DNA of 64,000 nucleotides from JAOUEA01 sp963719165 (GCA_963719165.1 CAVRAV010000001.1:2108001-2172000), one strand, 5' to 3'; counted from the stretch's first letter, positions 41,846-51,004 are shown. Translations and numbers: made by a program. Notes: generated by a model from the sequence alone, not told the origin.

Positions 41846-43140
41846 GACTCGACCTCCCTCGGCTCGCCCGCTTCGGCGCGCGACTGCATGGCCTTGGCGT
41901 GGCCCACGAGTCCCTCGGCCCAGGCGATCTCGGCCGTGGACGGCGCGAAGCGCGCGGCGGCCTCGGCGCTCAGTTCCACGACGGAGGAGACCGTGACGTA
42001 GTCGGAGGCTCGGAGTCCACTCGCGAAGCGCGCGGTCCCGGCGGTGGGCAGCACATGGTTCGAGGCAACCCCGTAGTCCCCGAAGGGCACCGCCGTCGCC
42101 CGGCCGAGGAACAGCGCGCCGGCGTTGCGGACGTTCCCGACGAACGACTCGGGGTCGGGGAGCAGGACAAGAACGTGCTCGGAGGCGAGCTCGTTGACGA
42201 CCTCGGCTGCCTGGGCAAGGTCACGGACCACGACGGCCTTGGTGTAGCCCAGGGCGGTGTCGATGATCTCTCGCCGTCCCGCGGTGCGCACGGCCAGCTC
42301 CAACGCCTCGTCGACGGCCTCGACGAGCTCGGGAGCGGTGGTCACGAAGAACGTCCGCGCCTCGGGATCGTGCTCGGCCTGCGCGATGAGGTCCAGGGCC
42401 ACGAGCCGGGCGTCGAGCGTGCCGTCGGCCACGATCGTGAGCTCGGAGGGGCCCGCGAGGCCGTCGATCCCGACCGTGCCCGCGACCTGGCGCTTCGCCT
42501 CCGTCACGTACGCGTTGCCGGGCCCCACGATCCGGTCGACGCGAGGGATGGATTCCGTGCCGTACGCCATGGCGGCCACCGCTTGCGCGCCGCCGGTCTT
42601 CGCCACGTGTGTGGCTCCCGCGCTGCGGGCCGCGTACAGGACCGCTGCGGGCACCGTCCCGTCGGCCTGCGGGGGCGTGCACACCACGATCTCTTCCACG
42701 CCGGCGACAACGGCCGGCACGACCGTCATGCACACCGAGGACGGGTACACCGCTCGGCCGCCCGGTACGTAGCAGCCCACCGACGCGAGCGCGCGCACGA
42801 TCTCGCCGAACCGAACGCCGTCCTTCTCGTCGCGCCACTCGAGCGGGAGCTGGCGAGCATGGAACGCCCTCAGGCGCTCGATCAAGGCGTCGATCGCCTG
42901 CGCGAGCTCGGGAGCCATGTCGGCGTCCGCCCGTGCGAACTCGGCGTCCGTGACCATGATCCCGCTCTTGCTGAGGTCGGCCCCGTCGAATCGGTGGCAG
43001 AGCTCGACGAGGACCTCGTCACCCTCCACGAATACGCGCTGCAGGATGCCGGCGACCGTGTCGGCCACGGTGGGGTCGATCTCGAGCCGCGTGGCTTCGA
43101 GACGCTCGCCCCGCTCGCGCAGGTCGAGGAACTCGAGCAT
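41842..43140 (-). CDS. hisD: Histidinol dehydrogenase
   Basis: 432-aa NAD-dependent, zinc-dependent enzyme for the last two steps. YVPGGRAVYPSSVCMTVVPA, RIVGPGNAYVTEAKRQVAG, DGLAGPSELTIVAD and SNHVLPTAGTARFASGL are hallmark segments. ATG 43140 is chosen over an upstream frame because it overlaps the TGA of the 56-aa ORF (TGATG) and gives the usual N-terminus MLEFLDLRERGERL. Confidence 0.96.
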   Translation of the reverse strand: MLEFLDLRERGERLEATRLEIDPTVADTVAGILQRVFVEGDEVLVELCHRFDGADLSKSGIMVTDAEFARADADMAPELAQAIDALIERLRAFHARQLPLEWRDEKDGVRFGEIVRALASVGCYVPGGRAVYPSSVCMTVVPAVVAGVEEIVVCTPPQADGTVPAAVLYAARSAGATHVAKTGGAQAVAAMAYGTESIPRVDRIVGPGNAYVTEAKRQVAGTVGIDGLAGPSELTIVADGTLDARLVALDLIAQAEHDPEARTFFVTTAPELVEAVDEALELAVRTAGRREIIDTALGYTKAVVVRDLAQAAEVVNELASEHVLVLLPDPESFVGNVRNAGALFLGRATAVPFGDYGVASNHVLPTAGTARFASGLRASDYVTVSSVVELSAEAAARFAPSTAEIAWAEGLVGHAKAMQSRAEAGEPREVES

Positions 43141-43310
43141 CAGCGCTCCTCGCGGTCCTCGGGATGGATTCCTGAGGTCCCCGATATGGCGACGCCCGCT
43201 CTGGCGAGGCGGCGGTCGCGCACGACGAGCACCCATCCGCTGATGCCCACCACGGCGGCGGCGGCGATCAGCATGGAGACGGCAAGGAGCAGGAGGGATT
43301 CGCGGCCCAT
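43140..43310 (-). CDS. 56-aa membrane protein heading the his operon
   Basis: ATG-started frame with one clear membrane helix (LLLLAVSMLIAAAAVVGISG), then a basic segment RDRRLARAG and an acidic tail HPEDREER. The stop overlaps the hisD start, so the two are coupled. TAGGCT 9 nt before the ATG is a likely leaderless -10 and hence the operon promoter. I recognise no family. Confidence 0.6.
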   Translation of the reverse strand: MGRESLLLLAVSMLIAAAAVVGISGWVLVVRDRRLARAGVAISGTSGIHPEDREER

Positions 43311-43360
43311 GGGTGTTCCAGCCTACCGAAACGAGCTGGCGGCCAGCCCGGGACAGCCGA

Positions 43361-43385
43361 ACGGCCCGGCGTGAGGCCGGGCCGT
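43361..43385 (-). terminator. Terminator of the HU gene
   Basis: ACGGCCCGGC and its perfect complement around GTGAG, 27 nt after the HU stop and before the his operon promoter. Confidence 0.75.
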
Positions 43386-43411
43386 CGGTTGGCGTTGCGG
43401 GAACGGGCGGG

Positions 43412-43684
43412 TTACTTCACCGCGCTCTTGAGACGCGCGCCCGCCGTTACCTTGACGGTGGCGCTGGCCGGGATCTTGATGGTGTCGCCGGTCTGCGGGT
43501 TGCGACCGGTACGCGCGGCGCGCTGCACCTTCTGGAACGAAACGAAGCCGGGGATCTGGATCTTGTCGCCGGTGGCGACGGTGGTCTCGATCGTCTCGGT
43601 CATGCCCTTGAGGACTTCGTCGACCGTGGACTTGGCGACTCCGGTGCGGTCCGCAACGGCGTCGATGAGCTCGGACTTGTTCAT
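43412..43684 (-). CDS. hupB: HU family nucleoid DNA-binding protein
   Basis: 90-aa HU: MNKSELIDAVADRTGVAKST, then PGFVSFQKVQRAARTGRNPQ, the DNA-contacting arm with the RNPQTG signature. It ends in LKSAVK and lacks the long lysine/alanine-rich tail of mycobacterial HupB. GGGGAGG precedes the ATG but lies within a hairpin (43691-43706). Confidence 0.95.
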   Translation of the reverse strand: MNKSELIDAVADRTGVAKSTVDEVLKGMTETIETTVATGDKIQIPGFVSFQKVQRAARTGRNPQTGDTIKIPASATVKVTAGARLKSAVK

Positions 43685-43690
43685 TGCTAG

Positions 43691-43706
43691 ACACCTCCCC
43701 AGGTGT
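43691..43706 (-). promoter_or_regulatory. Hairpin covering the HU ribosome-binding site
   Basis: On the minus strand ACACCT-GGGG-AGGTGT forms a 6-bp stem with a 4-nt loop; the Shine-Dalgarno GGGGAGG occupies the loop and 3' arm, 6 nt before the ATG. Confidence 0.5.
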
Positions 43707-43720
43707 AGGTCGTTCGTCCG

Positions 43721-43726
43721 ACCATA
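43721..43726 (-). promoter_or_regulatory. Putative -10 of the HU gene
   Basis: TATGGT on the minus strand, directly preceded by TG; no matching -35 is obvious. About 36 nt upstream of the HU start. Confidence 0.4.
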
Positions 43727-43744
43727 CACGGTTCGAGCCCGCAG

Positions 43745-43767
43745 CCCCCGGAACGCCGGGGGTTTTT
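43745..43767. terminator. Terminator of the thyX end of the fha-pkn cluster
   Basis: CCCCCGG and CCGGGGG around AACG with five T residues on the + strand and the matching A tract on the minus strand. It lies 14 nt after the thyX stop, so it probably ends the leftward cluster. Confidence 0.65.
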
Positions 43768-43780
43768 CCCCGCAGCCCGC

Positions 43781-45388
43781 CTAGCCCCGCGACGCGCGTT
43801 TAGCTTCGGTGCGACGCTCCGCCTCGAGTCGTTCGAGGTCGACGTCCGCCTGGCTCACGTGGGTGAAGGCGCTCGCGATGCCGTGATGACCGGCCTGTTC
43901 GTCGATGAGCCGATGCATGGTTTGCGCGACCCGACGGTACACGGGGTGCCCCGCGGGCTGGGAACGAAGCTCGACCACGTGCATCGCCTCGCGCGCGGTC
44001 ATCTGCATCGCGAAGCGGATGCGGAATGCCATCGCCACGGCATACTGCGCGACCTCCGGCATCCCGGCGTCGAGCAGCGCCGTTTCCATCTCCGCGCTGG
44101 CCTGCATCACGCGATCCCAGTCCGCCCGGACGCCCGCCTCGTCCACCTGGGGAGGGGTCTCGTAGCCGTGGTCCGTGCTGAGCCGCTGCCATTCGAGCGT
44201 GAGCGTGCGGTGACGCTGGAGATCGCGGAACGCCCCGAAGTCGCACAGGACGTCGAAGCGATACCCCGTGCGCTCCCACGCGCGGCCCGGCTTGTGCCGG
44301 CGGTTGACGCGATCCCCCACGCTCGCCTGCAAGATCTCTTCGCGTTGAGACGGCGTCATGGCGCGGACCAGGCTCAGGAGCTGATCATCGGGCAGGCCCG
44401 AAGCAGCGTAGAGCGCGGCGGCCGCGACCTTCACCTCGCCCTCGGGGTCCCAATCGGCGAGTGTGACCTCCTCGCGCGATTCCGGCTTCACGTCGGCGAG
44501 CACGCGGGTGGCGACCTCCTCGACGTTCCGGCGATTGTCCTGCCAGTAGCGGCTCCATGCCACGCCGCGCTCCGCCACGTCCACCCGCTTCAGGAACTCG
44601 GGGATCACCTTGCGCAGTTCGACGAGCATGAGGTCGCCGTACTCGCGCATCTCCTGGAGCGGGTGCGTGGCGAGCCGCATCAACAGCTGTTCGTACGACT
44701 GGCCCGTCGCGTAGATCCCGAGGTTCGACCGGGTTCCCGCAGGCAGCAGCACCCGCAGGGTGTCGCACGTCTTCGCCATGATCGTCTGGCGATAGACGAA
44801 GTCGCTGTCGGCCGGCTGCTGCGGGTACCGTCGTTTGAAGTACGTCTCCACGGGCTCGTACATGCGCCCGTAGGCGGAGAAGACCTCGTCGAGGAACGCC
44901 TCGTAGCGCGCCTCGAGCGGGGTGCCGGTGAGCTCGCCCGGAACGCAGGCGCGCCACCTGTCCCCCGGCTTCCCGTCGTAGCGCATGTACCGGGTCGATT
45001 GTTCGAGGTAGGCCGCCAGGCGCCCCCATTCGAGTGCCTTGGCGAGCAGTTGGGAGGCCTGCTCGCAGGCCAGGTGGACGCCGCCGAGCTGGGCGACCGA
45101 GTCGTCGCCGTACTCCACGAAGACGCTCTCGTACAGCCGCTCCGCCCTCGCCCGTCCCGCGTCGGACGCAGCGGCGGCCACCGGGGCCACGTCCTCGGAG
45201 AACTCGTCGAGGTACAGGCGTCGCAGCGATTTGGTGCTGCGCGAGTACCGGGCGAACAGCGCCCCCTTCACGGCCTCGGGCAGGTCGACGAGCGCGAACA
45301 CCGGCCCCTCGAGGTTGGTGAAGTGCGGTCGCAGCCGGTCGCGCTCCTGCGCGGTGAAGGTCTCCTCGGCGAACCAGGGGCCGGTCAC
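43781..45388 (-). CDS. thyX: Tandem-domain FAD-dependent thymidylate synthase-like protein
   Basis: 535 aa, about twice the usual ThyX length, with two ThyX-like halves. The first half holds LEQSTRYMRYDG (EQSTRY at 129-134) but has WGR where RHR is expected. The second half holds RHR at 392-394 (LQRHRTLTLEWQRLS) but lacks the following NExSxR. Together they would make one complete signature. It should methylate dUMP with methylene-folate and FADH2, if active. The GTG start overlaps the pknB stop (GTGA). Confidence 0.8.
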   Translation of the reverse strand: MTGPWFAEETFTAQERDRLRPHFTNLEGPVFALVDLPEAVKGALFARYSRSTKSLRRLYLDEFSEDVAPVAAAASDAGRARAERLYESVFVEYGDDSVAQLGGVHLACEQASQLLAKALEWGRLAAYLEQSTRYMRYDGKPGDRWRACVPGELTGTPLEARYEAFLDEVFSAYGRMYEPVETYFKRRYPQQPADSDFVYRQTIMAKTCDTLRVLLPAGTRSNLGIYATGQSYEQLLMRLATHPLQEMREYGDLMLVELRKVIPEFLKRVDVAERGVAWSRYWQDNRRNVEEVATRVLADVKPESREEVTLADWDPEGEVKVAAAALYAASGLPDDQLLSLVRAMTPSQREEILQASVGDRVNRRHKPGRAWERTGYRFDVLCDFGAFRDLQRHRTLTLEWQRLSTDHGYETPPQVDEAGVRADWDRVMQASAEMETALLDAGMPEVAQYAVAMAFRIRFAMQMTAREAMHVVELRSQPAGHPVYRRVAQTMHRLIDEQAGHHGIASAFTHVSQADVDLERLEAERRTEAKRASRG

Positions 45389-47061
45389 GGCGAAGGGGAG
45401 CCCCCGCTCCCTTGGGAGATCGTGACCGTGGACCCCACCGGGACCATCGTGCCCGCGGGCGGATCCTGCGCCGCGATCCGCGTGGCGTTCACGCAGTCGG
45501 GGTTGGGCGGGACCGCCGGGCCGACCTGGGGAACGAGGCCCGCCCCGTTGATGGCGCCCTTGGCGGCGCCGAGCGACAAACATCCCGTGGTGACGTCGGG
45601 CACCGCCACGAGGGCGGGACCCGTCGACACGACGACGTCCACGAACGACCCCTTCTTCGCGAGCGCCCCCGCCGCCGGATCGGAGCTGACGACGTGCCCG
45701 GAGGCGATGCTCGGGTCGGGCGCCTCGGTCGGCGTGCCGATCCTCAGCCCCACCGCGGCCAGCGCGGACTGGGCCTCCCCCAGCGTGAGGTCGCGCAGGG
45801 ACGGCACCTCAACGGTGGTCGGCGCCTTCGCCACGGTGAGCGTGACGACCGCGCTCGGCCCCACCTGCTGGTCGGCGGGGGGGTCCTGAGCGAGCACGGT
45901 TCCCTCCGCCGCGCCGTCCGTGGCCTTGTACTTGGGGTCGGCAACGACCAGGCCCTGGCCCTCCAGGGTTGTTTTCGCGGCGTCGAAGGTCATCCCGACC
46001 ACGTTGTCGACCGTGATCACGAGCGTCTGCGGATTCGAGTCCTTCGTGAGGCTGTTGACGAGGAGGTAGCCGCCGCCGCCCAGCACGGCCACGATCAGCA
46101 CGCCGATCAAGATCCCCAACCAAACCTTCCGGCCCGACCCCTCCTCCTCCTGGGGCGGCAGGACCGAGGTGGAAGGGGGACGGCTGATCACCTGCGTGGC
46201 CTCCCCGGCTCCGGGCATGAGCGGGGTCGCGTGCACGTCCTGGCCCTCGATCACGCGGCCCAGGTCTTCGGAGAACTCCTTCGCGGTCTGGTAGCGGTTC
46301 GCCGGATTCTTGGACAGCGCCCGCATCACCACCGCGTCGAGCCGCGGGGGGACGTCCGCGTTGATCTGGCTCGGCGGCACGGGGGTCTCGTTCACCTGCT
46401 TATAGGCCACGGCCACGGGCGTCTCGCCCATGAACGGCGGTCGTCCCGTGAGCATCTCGTAGAGGACGGTGCCCAGGGAGTAGATGTCGGTGCGGGCGTC
46501 GAGCGGCCCCCCCTGGGCCTGTTCCGGGGACAGGTAGGACGCCGTTCCCAGCACCGCGGAGGTCTGCGGCGCGGTCTCCACGCCCGAGGTGATGCGCGCG
46601 ATCCCGAAGTCCATGACCTTCACGGTTCCCTCGCGCGTCACCATGACGTTGCCGGGCTTGATGTCCCGATGGATCACGCCTTGCGCGTGCGCGGCCGAGA
46701 GCGCGGAGCAGATCTTCTGCGCGATCTCGGCCGATTGCACGGGCGAGGGCCTTCGTCCGGCCGCCAACGCCTCGGCGAGGGTCCGGCCCTCGATGAATTC
46801 CATCACGATGTACTGGGTGTCGCCGTCGGCGCCCGTGTCGTACACGCTCACGATGTTCGGGTGGTTCAATCGCGCCGCGGCCTGGGCCTCCCGACGGAAC
46901 CGCTCCACGAAGCTCGCGTCGCGAGCGAATTGCGGGAGCAGCACCTTGATGGCCACCGTGCGGTTCAGGACCGGGTCCACGCCGCGATAGACCTCCGCCA
47001 TGCCGCCCGAGCCGATGCGGGCTTCGATGCGGTAGCGATCCCCGATCACCGAGCCGTCCAT
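45385..47061 (-). CDS. pknB: Serine/threonine protein kinase PknB with three PASTA domains
   Basis: 558 aa. Kinase domain with glycine loop IGSGGMAEVY, Lys39 (VAIKV), HRDIKPGN (131-138), DFG (151-153) and APE-like LSPEQA. A membrane helix spans about 314-336, and three extracellular PASTA repeats (about 347-411, 414-483, 484-551) sense muropeptides or lipid II. It controls growth and division together with PstP, FhaA and FhaB encoded upstream. ATG lies 22 nt after pbpA. Confidence 0.95.
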   Translation of the reverse strand: MDGSVIGDRYRIEARIGSGGMAEVYRGVDPVLNRTVAIKVLLPQFARDASFVERFRREAQAAARLNHPNIVSVYDTGADGDTQYIVMEFIEGRTLAEALAAGRRPSPVQSAEIAQKICSALSAAHAQGVIHRDIKPGNVMVTREGTVKVMDFGIARITSGVETAPQTSAVLGTASYLSPEQAQGGPLDARTDIYSLGTVLYEMLTGRPPFMGETPVAVAYKQVNETPVPPSQINADVPPRLDAVVMRALSKNPANRYQTAKEFSEDLGRVIEGQDVHATPLMPGAGEATQVISRPPSTSVLPPQEEEGSGRKVWLGILIGVLIVAVLGGGGYLLVNSLTKDSNPQTLVITVDNVVGMTFDAAKTTLEGQGLVVADPKYKATDGAAEGTVLAQDPPADQQVGPSAVVTLTVAKAPTTVEVPSLRDLTLGEAQSALAAVGLRIGTPTEAPDPSIASGHVVSSDPAAGALAKKGSFVDVVVSTGPALVAVPDVTTGCLSLGAAKGAINGAGLVPQVGPAVPPNPDCVNATRIAAQDPPAGTMVPVGSTVTISQGSGGSPSP

Positions 47062-47083
47062 GCTGCTCCTCTCATCGCGCCGC

Positions 47084-48619
47084 TCACGAAGGGCACGCCC
47101 CGCGGTTCAAGCAGGCGTCGATCACTTCGGCGGCTATCGGCGCGGCGACCCGGCCGCCCGTGGCCTCGTTGCCCAGGTCGCCGCCGTCCAAGACGATAAC
47201 CGCCACGGCGATGCGCGGGACCTCCCCCGTCCCGGCGGGCGCGAAGGCGATGAACCACGCGTTGGGAGGATTCCCCGGCCCGTTGGTGGCGGTGCCGGTC
47301 TTGCCCGCCACGGTGGTGCCCGGGATCCGCGCGGAGTATCCGGTGCCGCTGTCGACCACGGAGATCATCATCGTGCGCAGGGCCCGCGCGCTGTCCTGGG
47401 AGATCGGCTGCCCGTAGGGCTGGGGCGGGAACTCCTTGATCACGCTGTTGTCGGGGGCGCGGATCTCTCGCACCAGTCGCGGCTGCATCTCGGTTCCCTT
47501 GTTCGCGATGGCCGAGGCCACGAGCGCCATCTGCATGGGGTTCGTGAGCACGTTGTCCAGGCCGATCGCGCTGAAGGCGAGCAGGGGGTCGTTGCGCTCG
47601 AAGTACGCGGGGATGGGGAAGCGTCCGGTCTGAAAGGCGATCACGAACGGGATCGTGTTCTCGATGCACGCGCTGCTGACGCGCGGGTCCGTGGGGCAGA
47701 ACCCGTACGCCTGCGCTTGTGCCTGCAGCTTCTCCGGTCCCAGCGCCAGCCCGATCTCCGCGAAGGTCACGTTGCACGACTGGCGGAAGGCCTCGGCCAT
47801 CGTCACCGTCTTCGCTCCGTTGGAGCACAGCTCGTTGCCGAAGTTCTCGAGCGTCCCGTTCGTGAGCGGAAGGTCGAGCTGGTGCGGGTTCGGCCAGCGG
47901 CTCTCGGGTCCGTAGCCGTTCTCGAGCGCCGCCGACGCCGTGATGGTCTTGAAGGTCGACCCCGGCAGGTACAGCTCGTCCTTGGCCCGCGACAGCAACG
48001 GCTTGTCCGGGTCGGCGTTGAGCTTCGCCCACGCGGCGCGCATCTGCTCGGAGGTTCCGGAGGACAGCGAATCAGGGTCGTAGGAGGGGTTCGCGACCAT
48101 CGCCATGAGGTCGCCCGTGCGGGGATCGATGGCCACGACGGCGCCGGGGAGGCTTCCCAGGGCGGCCTGCGCCGCCGCCTGCAGCCGCGAATCGATGGTC
48201 GTCACGACGGAGGCGCCCTTCTTCGTGCGGCCGAGGACGAGATCCGTGAGGTTCGAGGCAGCCAGCTCCGGCGCGTCCCCGGCCAGGTAGCTGTTCATGG
48301 CCTGCTCGAGCGAGCTGCGGCCGTAGATGCGGGAGTAGTAGCCGGTGATCGCGGCGTACAGCGGTCCGAGCGGGTACGTGCGGCGATACAGATAGTCGGC
48401 CTTGGGCCCGGCCTTGACGCTCGTCGCCGCCGCCACCAGGTCGCGCGTGAGGATCGCGCCGCGCTGGACCTTGTACTCCGCGATGATCTGCCGCTGCGCG
48501 TCCGCGTCGTTGTTGCGGATCCCGTCGGCCGCGAACACCTGCACGTACGCGAGTTGCGCGAACAGCAATCCGAACAGCAGGACCAACGCGATCCCCAGGC
48601 GCCGGATCCGCCTATCCAC
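47084..48619 (-). CDS. pbpA: Penicillin-binding protein (PbpA, class B transpeptidase)
   Basis: 511 aa with an N-terminal membrane anchor (LGIALVLLFGLLFAQLAYVQ), a dimerisation domain (GRSSLEQAMNSYLAGD) and a transpeptidase domain. Catalytic motifs are STFK (PGSTFKTITA), SCN and KTGT (VAGKTGTATNGPGN). It cross-links peptidoglycan with the RodA glycosyltransferase encoded just upstream. GTG start overlaps the rodA end by 8 nt. Confidence 0.95.
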   Translation of the reverse strand: MDRRIRRLGIALVLLFGLLFAQLAYVQVFAADGIRNNDADAQRQIIAEYKVQRGAILTRDLVAAATSVKAGPKADYLYRRTYPLGPLYAAITGYYSRIYGRSSLEQAMNSYLAGDAPELAASNLTDLVLGRTKKGASVVTTIDSRLQAAAQAALGSLPGAVVAIDPRTGDLMAMVANPSYDPDSLSSGTSEQMRAAWAKLNADPDKPLLSRAKDELYLPGSTFKTITASAALENGYGPESRWPNPHQLDLPLTNGTLENFGNELCSNGAKTVTMAEAFRQSCNVTFAEIGLALGPEKLQAQAQAYGFCPTDPRVSSACIENTIPFVIAFQTGRFPIPAYFERNDPLLAFSAIGLDNVLTNPMQMALVASAIANKGTEMQPRLVREIRAPDNSVIKEFPPQPYGQPISQDSARALRTMMISVVDSGTGYSARIPGTTVAGKTGTATNGPGNPPNAWFIAFAPAGTGEVPRIAVAVIVLDGGDLGNEATGGRVAAPIAAEVIDACLNRGACPS

Positions 48620-49928
48620 GACGCCGCTCCCACGGCCCGGAGGAGATCCGCACCAGGAGCGCCAGCATGACGAAGGTCGCGACCCGGCTGGATCCCCCGT
48701 AGCTCACCAGCGGGAGGGGCACGCCCGTGAGCGGGATCAGCCTCGTCACGCCGGCCACGATCGCGAACGTCTGGAGGGCGAGGATCGTGGTGATCCCGGT
48801 GGCGAGCAACTTGCCGAAGGCGTCGGTCCGCTCCATGGCGATCCGCAGACCGCGGCCGATCAGGACCACGAACAACAGCAGGATGGCGGCAGCGCCGATC
48901 ATGCCCAGCTCTTCGCCGAACGCGGCGAAGATGAAATCGCTGCCCACGTAGGGGATCAAGGTGGGCGACCCCTGGCCCAGTCCGGTGCCCACCAGGCCGC
49001 CGCTGGCCATGGCGAACCATCCCTGCGCCAACTGGAAGTACCCCAGGCCCAACACCTTGGACGGGTCCAGCGCGTGCAGCCAGTAGTCCACGCGCGCCTG
49101 GACGTGGGCGAACGCGACGAATCCGACCCAGGCGCCCGCCGCGAACAAGATGGCGCCCACCACGAGGTAGCCGGCCCTCCCGCTCGCCACCCACAGCATC
49201 ACCACGAACACCCCGAAGAACAGCAGCGAAGCGCCCAGGTCGCGTTCGAGGAACAGCACCGCCAGCGACGCCCCCCAGGCGAGGACGAGTGGGCCGAGGT
49301 CCTTGGCGCGCGGCATCCCCAGCCGCCCCACGCCGCTCGCGAGCAGCTCCCGCTTGGACGCGAGATAGCTCGCCAGGAAGATGACGATCAAGATCTTTCC
49401 GAACTCGGCGGGCTGGAAGGAAAGGGGACCCACTCGGGCCCACAGACGAGCGCCGTTGATCTCGTAGCCGATGCCGGGGACGACGGGCAACAGCAACAAG
49501 ATCACGCCCGCCAGGCCGATCGTGTACGTATAGGCGTCGAGCTGCCGATCGTCGCGGATCAACAGCAGCGTGGCGACGAACGCCGCGAGTCCGACGAAGA
49601 GCCAGACGGCCTGGTCTACCCAGATCTGAGGATCCCCTCGGTCGACCATGATGCGATAGAGCATCGCGATCCCCAGACCGCCGAGGATGGCCGCCACGGG
49701 CAGGAGGACCGGATCGGCGTCGCGCGCTGTCCACCGCATCACCAGCCAGGCCCCCACGAACCCGGCGACCAGGAAGATGCCGTAGACGGTGAGCTGTTTC
49801 GGCACGCGCCCGTGCAGTCCGAGGCCCGCGAGCGCGAACGCTCCCACGGAGACGATCAGCGCCAGAGCGAGCAAGCCGAGGCCGGTCCTGGTGCGGGGCG
49901 TCTTGATCCGGCTCGCGACCGCGCTCAC
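48612..49928 (-). CDS. rodA: RodA/FtsW-type peptidoglycan glycosyltransferase
   Basis: 438-aa SEDS polymerase with about ten to twelve membrane segments. Signature parts are NGARLWARVGPLSFQPAEFGKI, ERDLGASLLFFGVFV, GGLVGTGLGQGSPTLIPYVGSDFIFAAFGEELG (read here only in part) and PLPLVSYGGSS. It polymerises lipid II and pairs with PbpA. GTG start overlaps the pstP stop (GTGA). Confidence 0.94.
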   Translation of the reverse strand: MSAVASRIKTPRTRTGLGLLALALIVSVGAFALAGLGLHGRVPKQLTVYGIFLVAGFVGAWLVMRWTARDADPVLLPVAAILGGLGIAMLYRIMVDRGDPQIWVDQAVWLFVGLAAFVATLLLIRDDRQLDAYTYTIGLAGVILLLLPVVPGIGYEINGARLWARVGPLSFQPAEFGKILIVIFLASYLASKRELLASGVGRLGMPRAKDLGPLVLAWGASLAVLFLERDLGASLLFFGVFVVMLWVASGRAGYLVVGAILFAAGAWVGFVAFAHVQARVDYWLHALDPSKVLGLGYFQLAQGWFAMASGGLVGTGLGQGSPTLIPYVGSDFIFAAFGEELGMIGAAAILLLFVVLIGRGLRIAMERTDAFGKLLATGITTILALQTFAIVAGVTRLIPLTGVPLPLVSYGGSSRVATFVMLALLVRISSGPWERRRG

Positions 49929-51004
49929 GGCGTCGGCACCCGACGCTGGCTCGCCTTGAGGTCGACCCGCATCTGCGCCACGATCTGCTGGGCGTTCGCC
50001 TCGCTGTCCGCGTTGATGCCCTGCGGGAGGTTCGCGTAGATCTCGAGCTGTTGCACCTGGGCGGCCGACAGGTCGGTCTCCTCGGCCACGTTGCTCAGGT
50101 GGTAGCCCAGCGGTTGGGCGGGCACGCCGCGGAAGATCGCGACCCGCTCGCCACTGACGCCGACGTACCATTGGTCGTCCACGTACCCGCGGCCCACGAA
50201 CAGCCCACCCGCCACGATCAAGAGGGCCAAGGCCACGCCCACGATCCATCGCCCGATGGCGCGGCGTCCTCCGGCGGAGGGGACGGGCGCCGGCCGTTCG
50301 CCGTCGTCTGCGTGCGCTTCGACGATCACGACCGTGATGTTGTCCACCCCCCCCGCTCGATTCGCGGCACGAACGAGGCGATCGGCCGTCTTCTGCGGAT
50401 CGGGTTCCGCCTCCAAGATGGCCTGGATCTGATCTTCGTTGACCATGCCGAACAGACCGTCGCTGCAGATCAGGAGCCGGTCGCCGTCCATGAGCGCAAC
50501 CTCGGCGGCGTCGACCTCGACCTCGGGCTCCGTTCCCAGCGCACGGGTGAGCACGTTGCGATGAGGGTGGACCGCCGCTTCATCGGCGGTGATCTCACCC
50601 GCCTTCAGCATCCGGTTCACGAGGGTGTGATCGTCGGTGAGCTGCCGCAGTGACCCGCCGCGCAGGAGGTAGGCCCGGCTGTCGCCCACGTGCGCCAGAT
50701 GCGCGGTGCCGTCGACGATCCGAGCCGCGGTGAGGGTGGTGCCCATGCCCGTGACCGCCCGGTCCCGCTGCGCGGTCTCGTACACGGCGCGGTTGGCGGA
50801 GCGGACCTGTTCGGCCAGCGTCTCCTTGCCGGAACGGGCGCGCACCTCCACGGTCTCGAGCGCCAGGTGCGAGGCCACCTCGCCGCCGCGGTGTCCGCCC
50901 ATGCCGTCGGCCACGGCGTACAGGGGTGGTTCCACCAGGAAGGAGTCCTCGTTGCCGTCGCGGACCTTGCCGATGTCCGTGGCCACGCCGGCTTCGATCC
51001 TCAT
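49925..51004 (-). CDS. pstP: PP2C-type protein phosphatase PstP
   Basis: 359 aa. PP2C metal motifs are DGNEDSFLV, ADGMGGHRGGE, HVGDSRAYLL, CSDGLFG and GGVDNITVVI. A membrane helix (IVGVALALLIVAGGLFVG) follows, with a short extracellular tail. It dephosphorylates PknB and its substrates. ATG overlaps the fhaB stop (ATGA). Confidence 0.95.
   Translation of the reverse strand: MRIEAGVATDIGKVRDGNEDSFLVEPPLYAVADGMGGHRGGEVASHLALETVEVRARSGKETLAEQVRSANRAVYETAQRDRAVTGMGTTLTAARIVDGTAHLAHVGDSRAYLLRGGSLRQLTDDHTLVNRMLKAGEITADEAAVHPHRNVLTRALGTEPEVEVDAAEVALMDGDRLLICSDGLFGMVNEDQIQAILEAEPDPQKTADRLVRAANRAGGVDNITVVIVEAHADDGERPAPVPSAGGRRAIGRWIVGVALALLIVAGGLFVGRGYVDDQWYVGVSGERVAIFRGVPAQPLGYHLSNVAEETDLSAAQVQQLEIYANLPQGINADSEANAQQIVAQMRVDLKASQRRVPTP

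Noticed and set aside
43745..43767. Attenuator for HU
   Set aside because: It lies between the thyX stop and the HU promoter, so it best serves as a cluster terminator.
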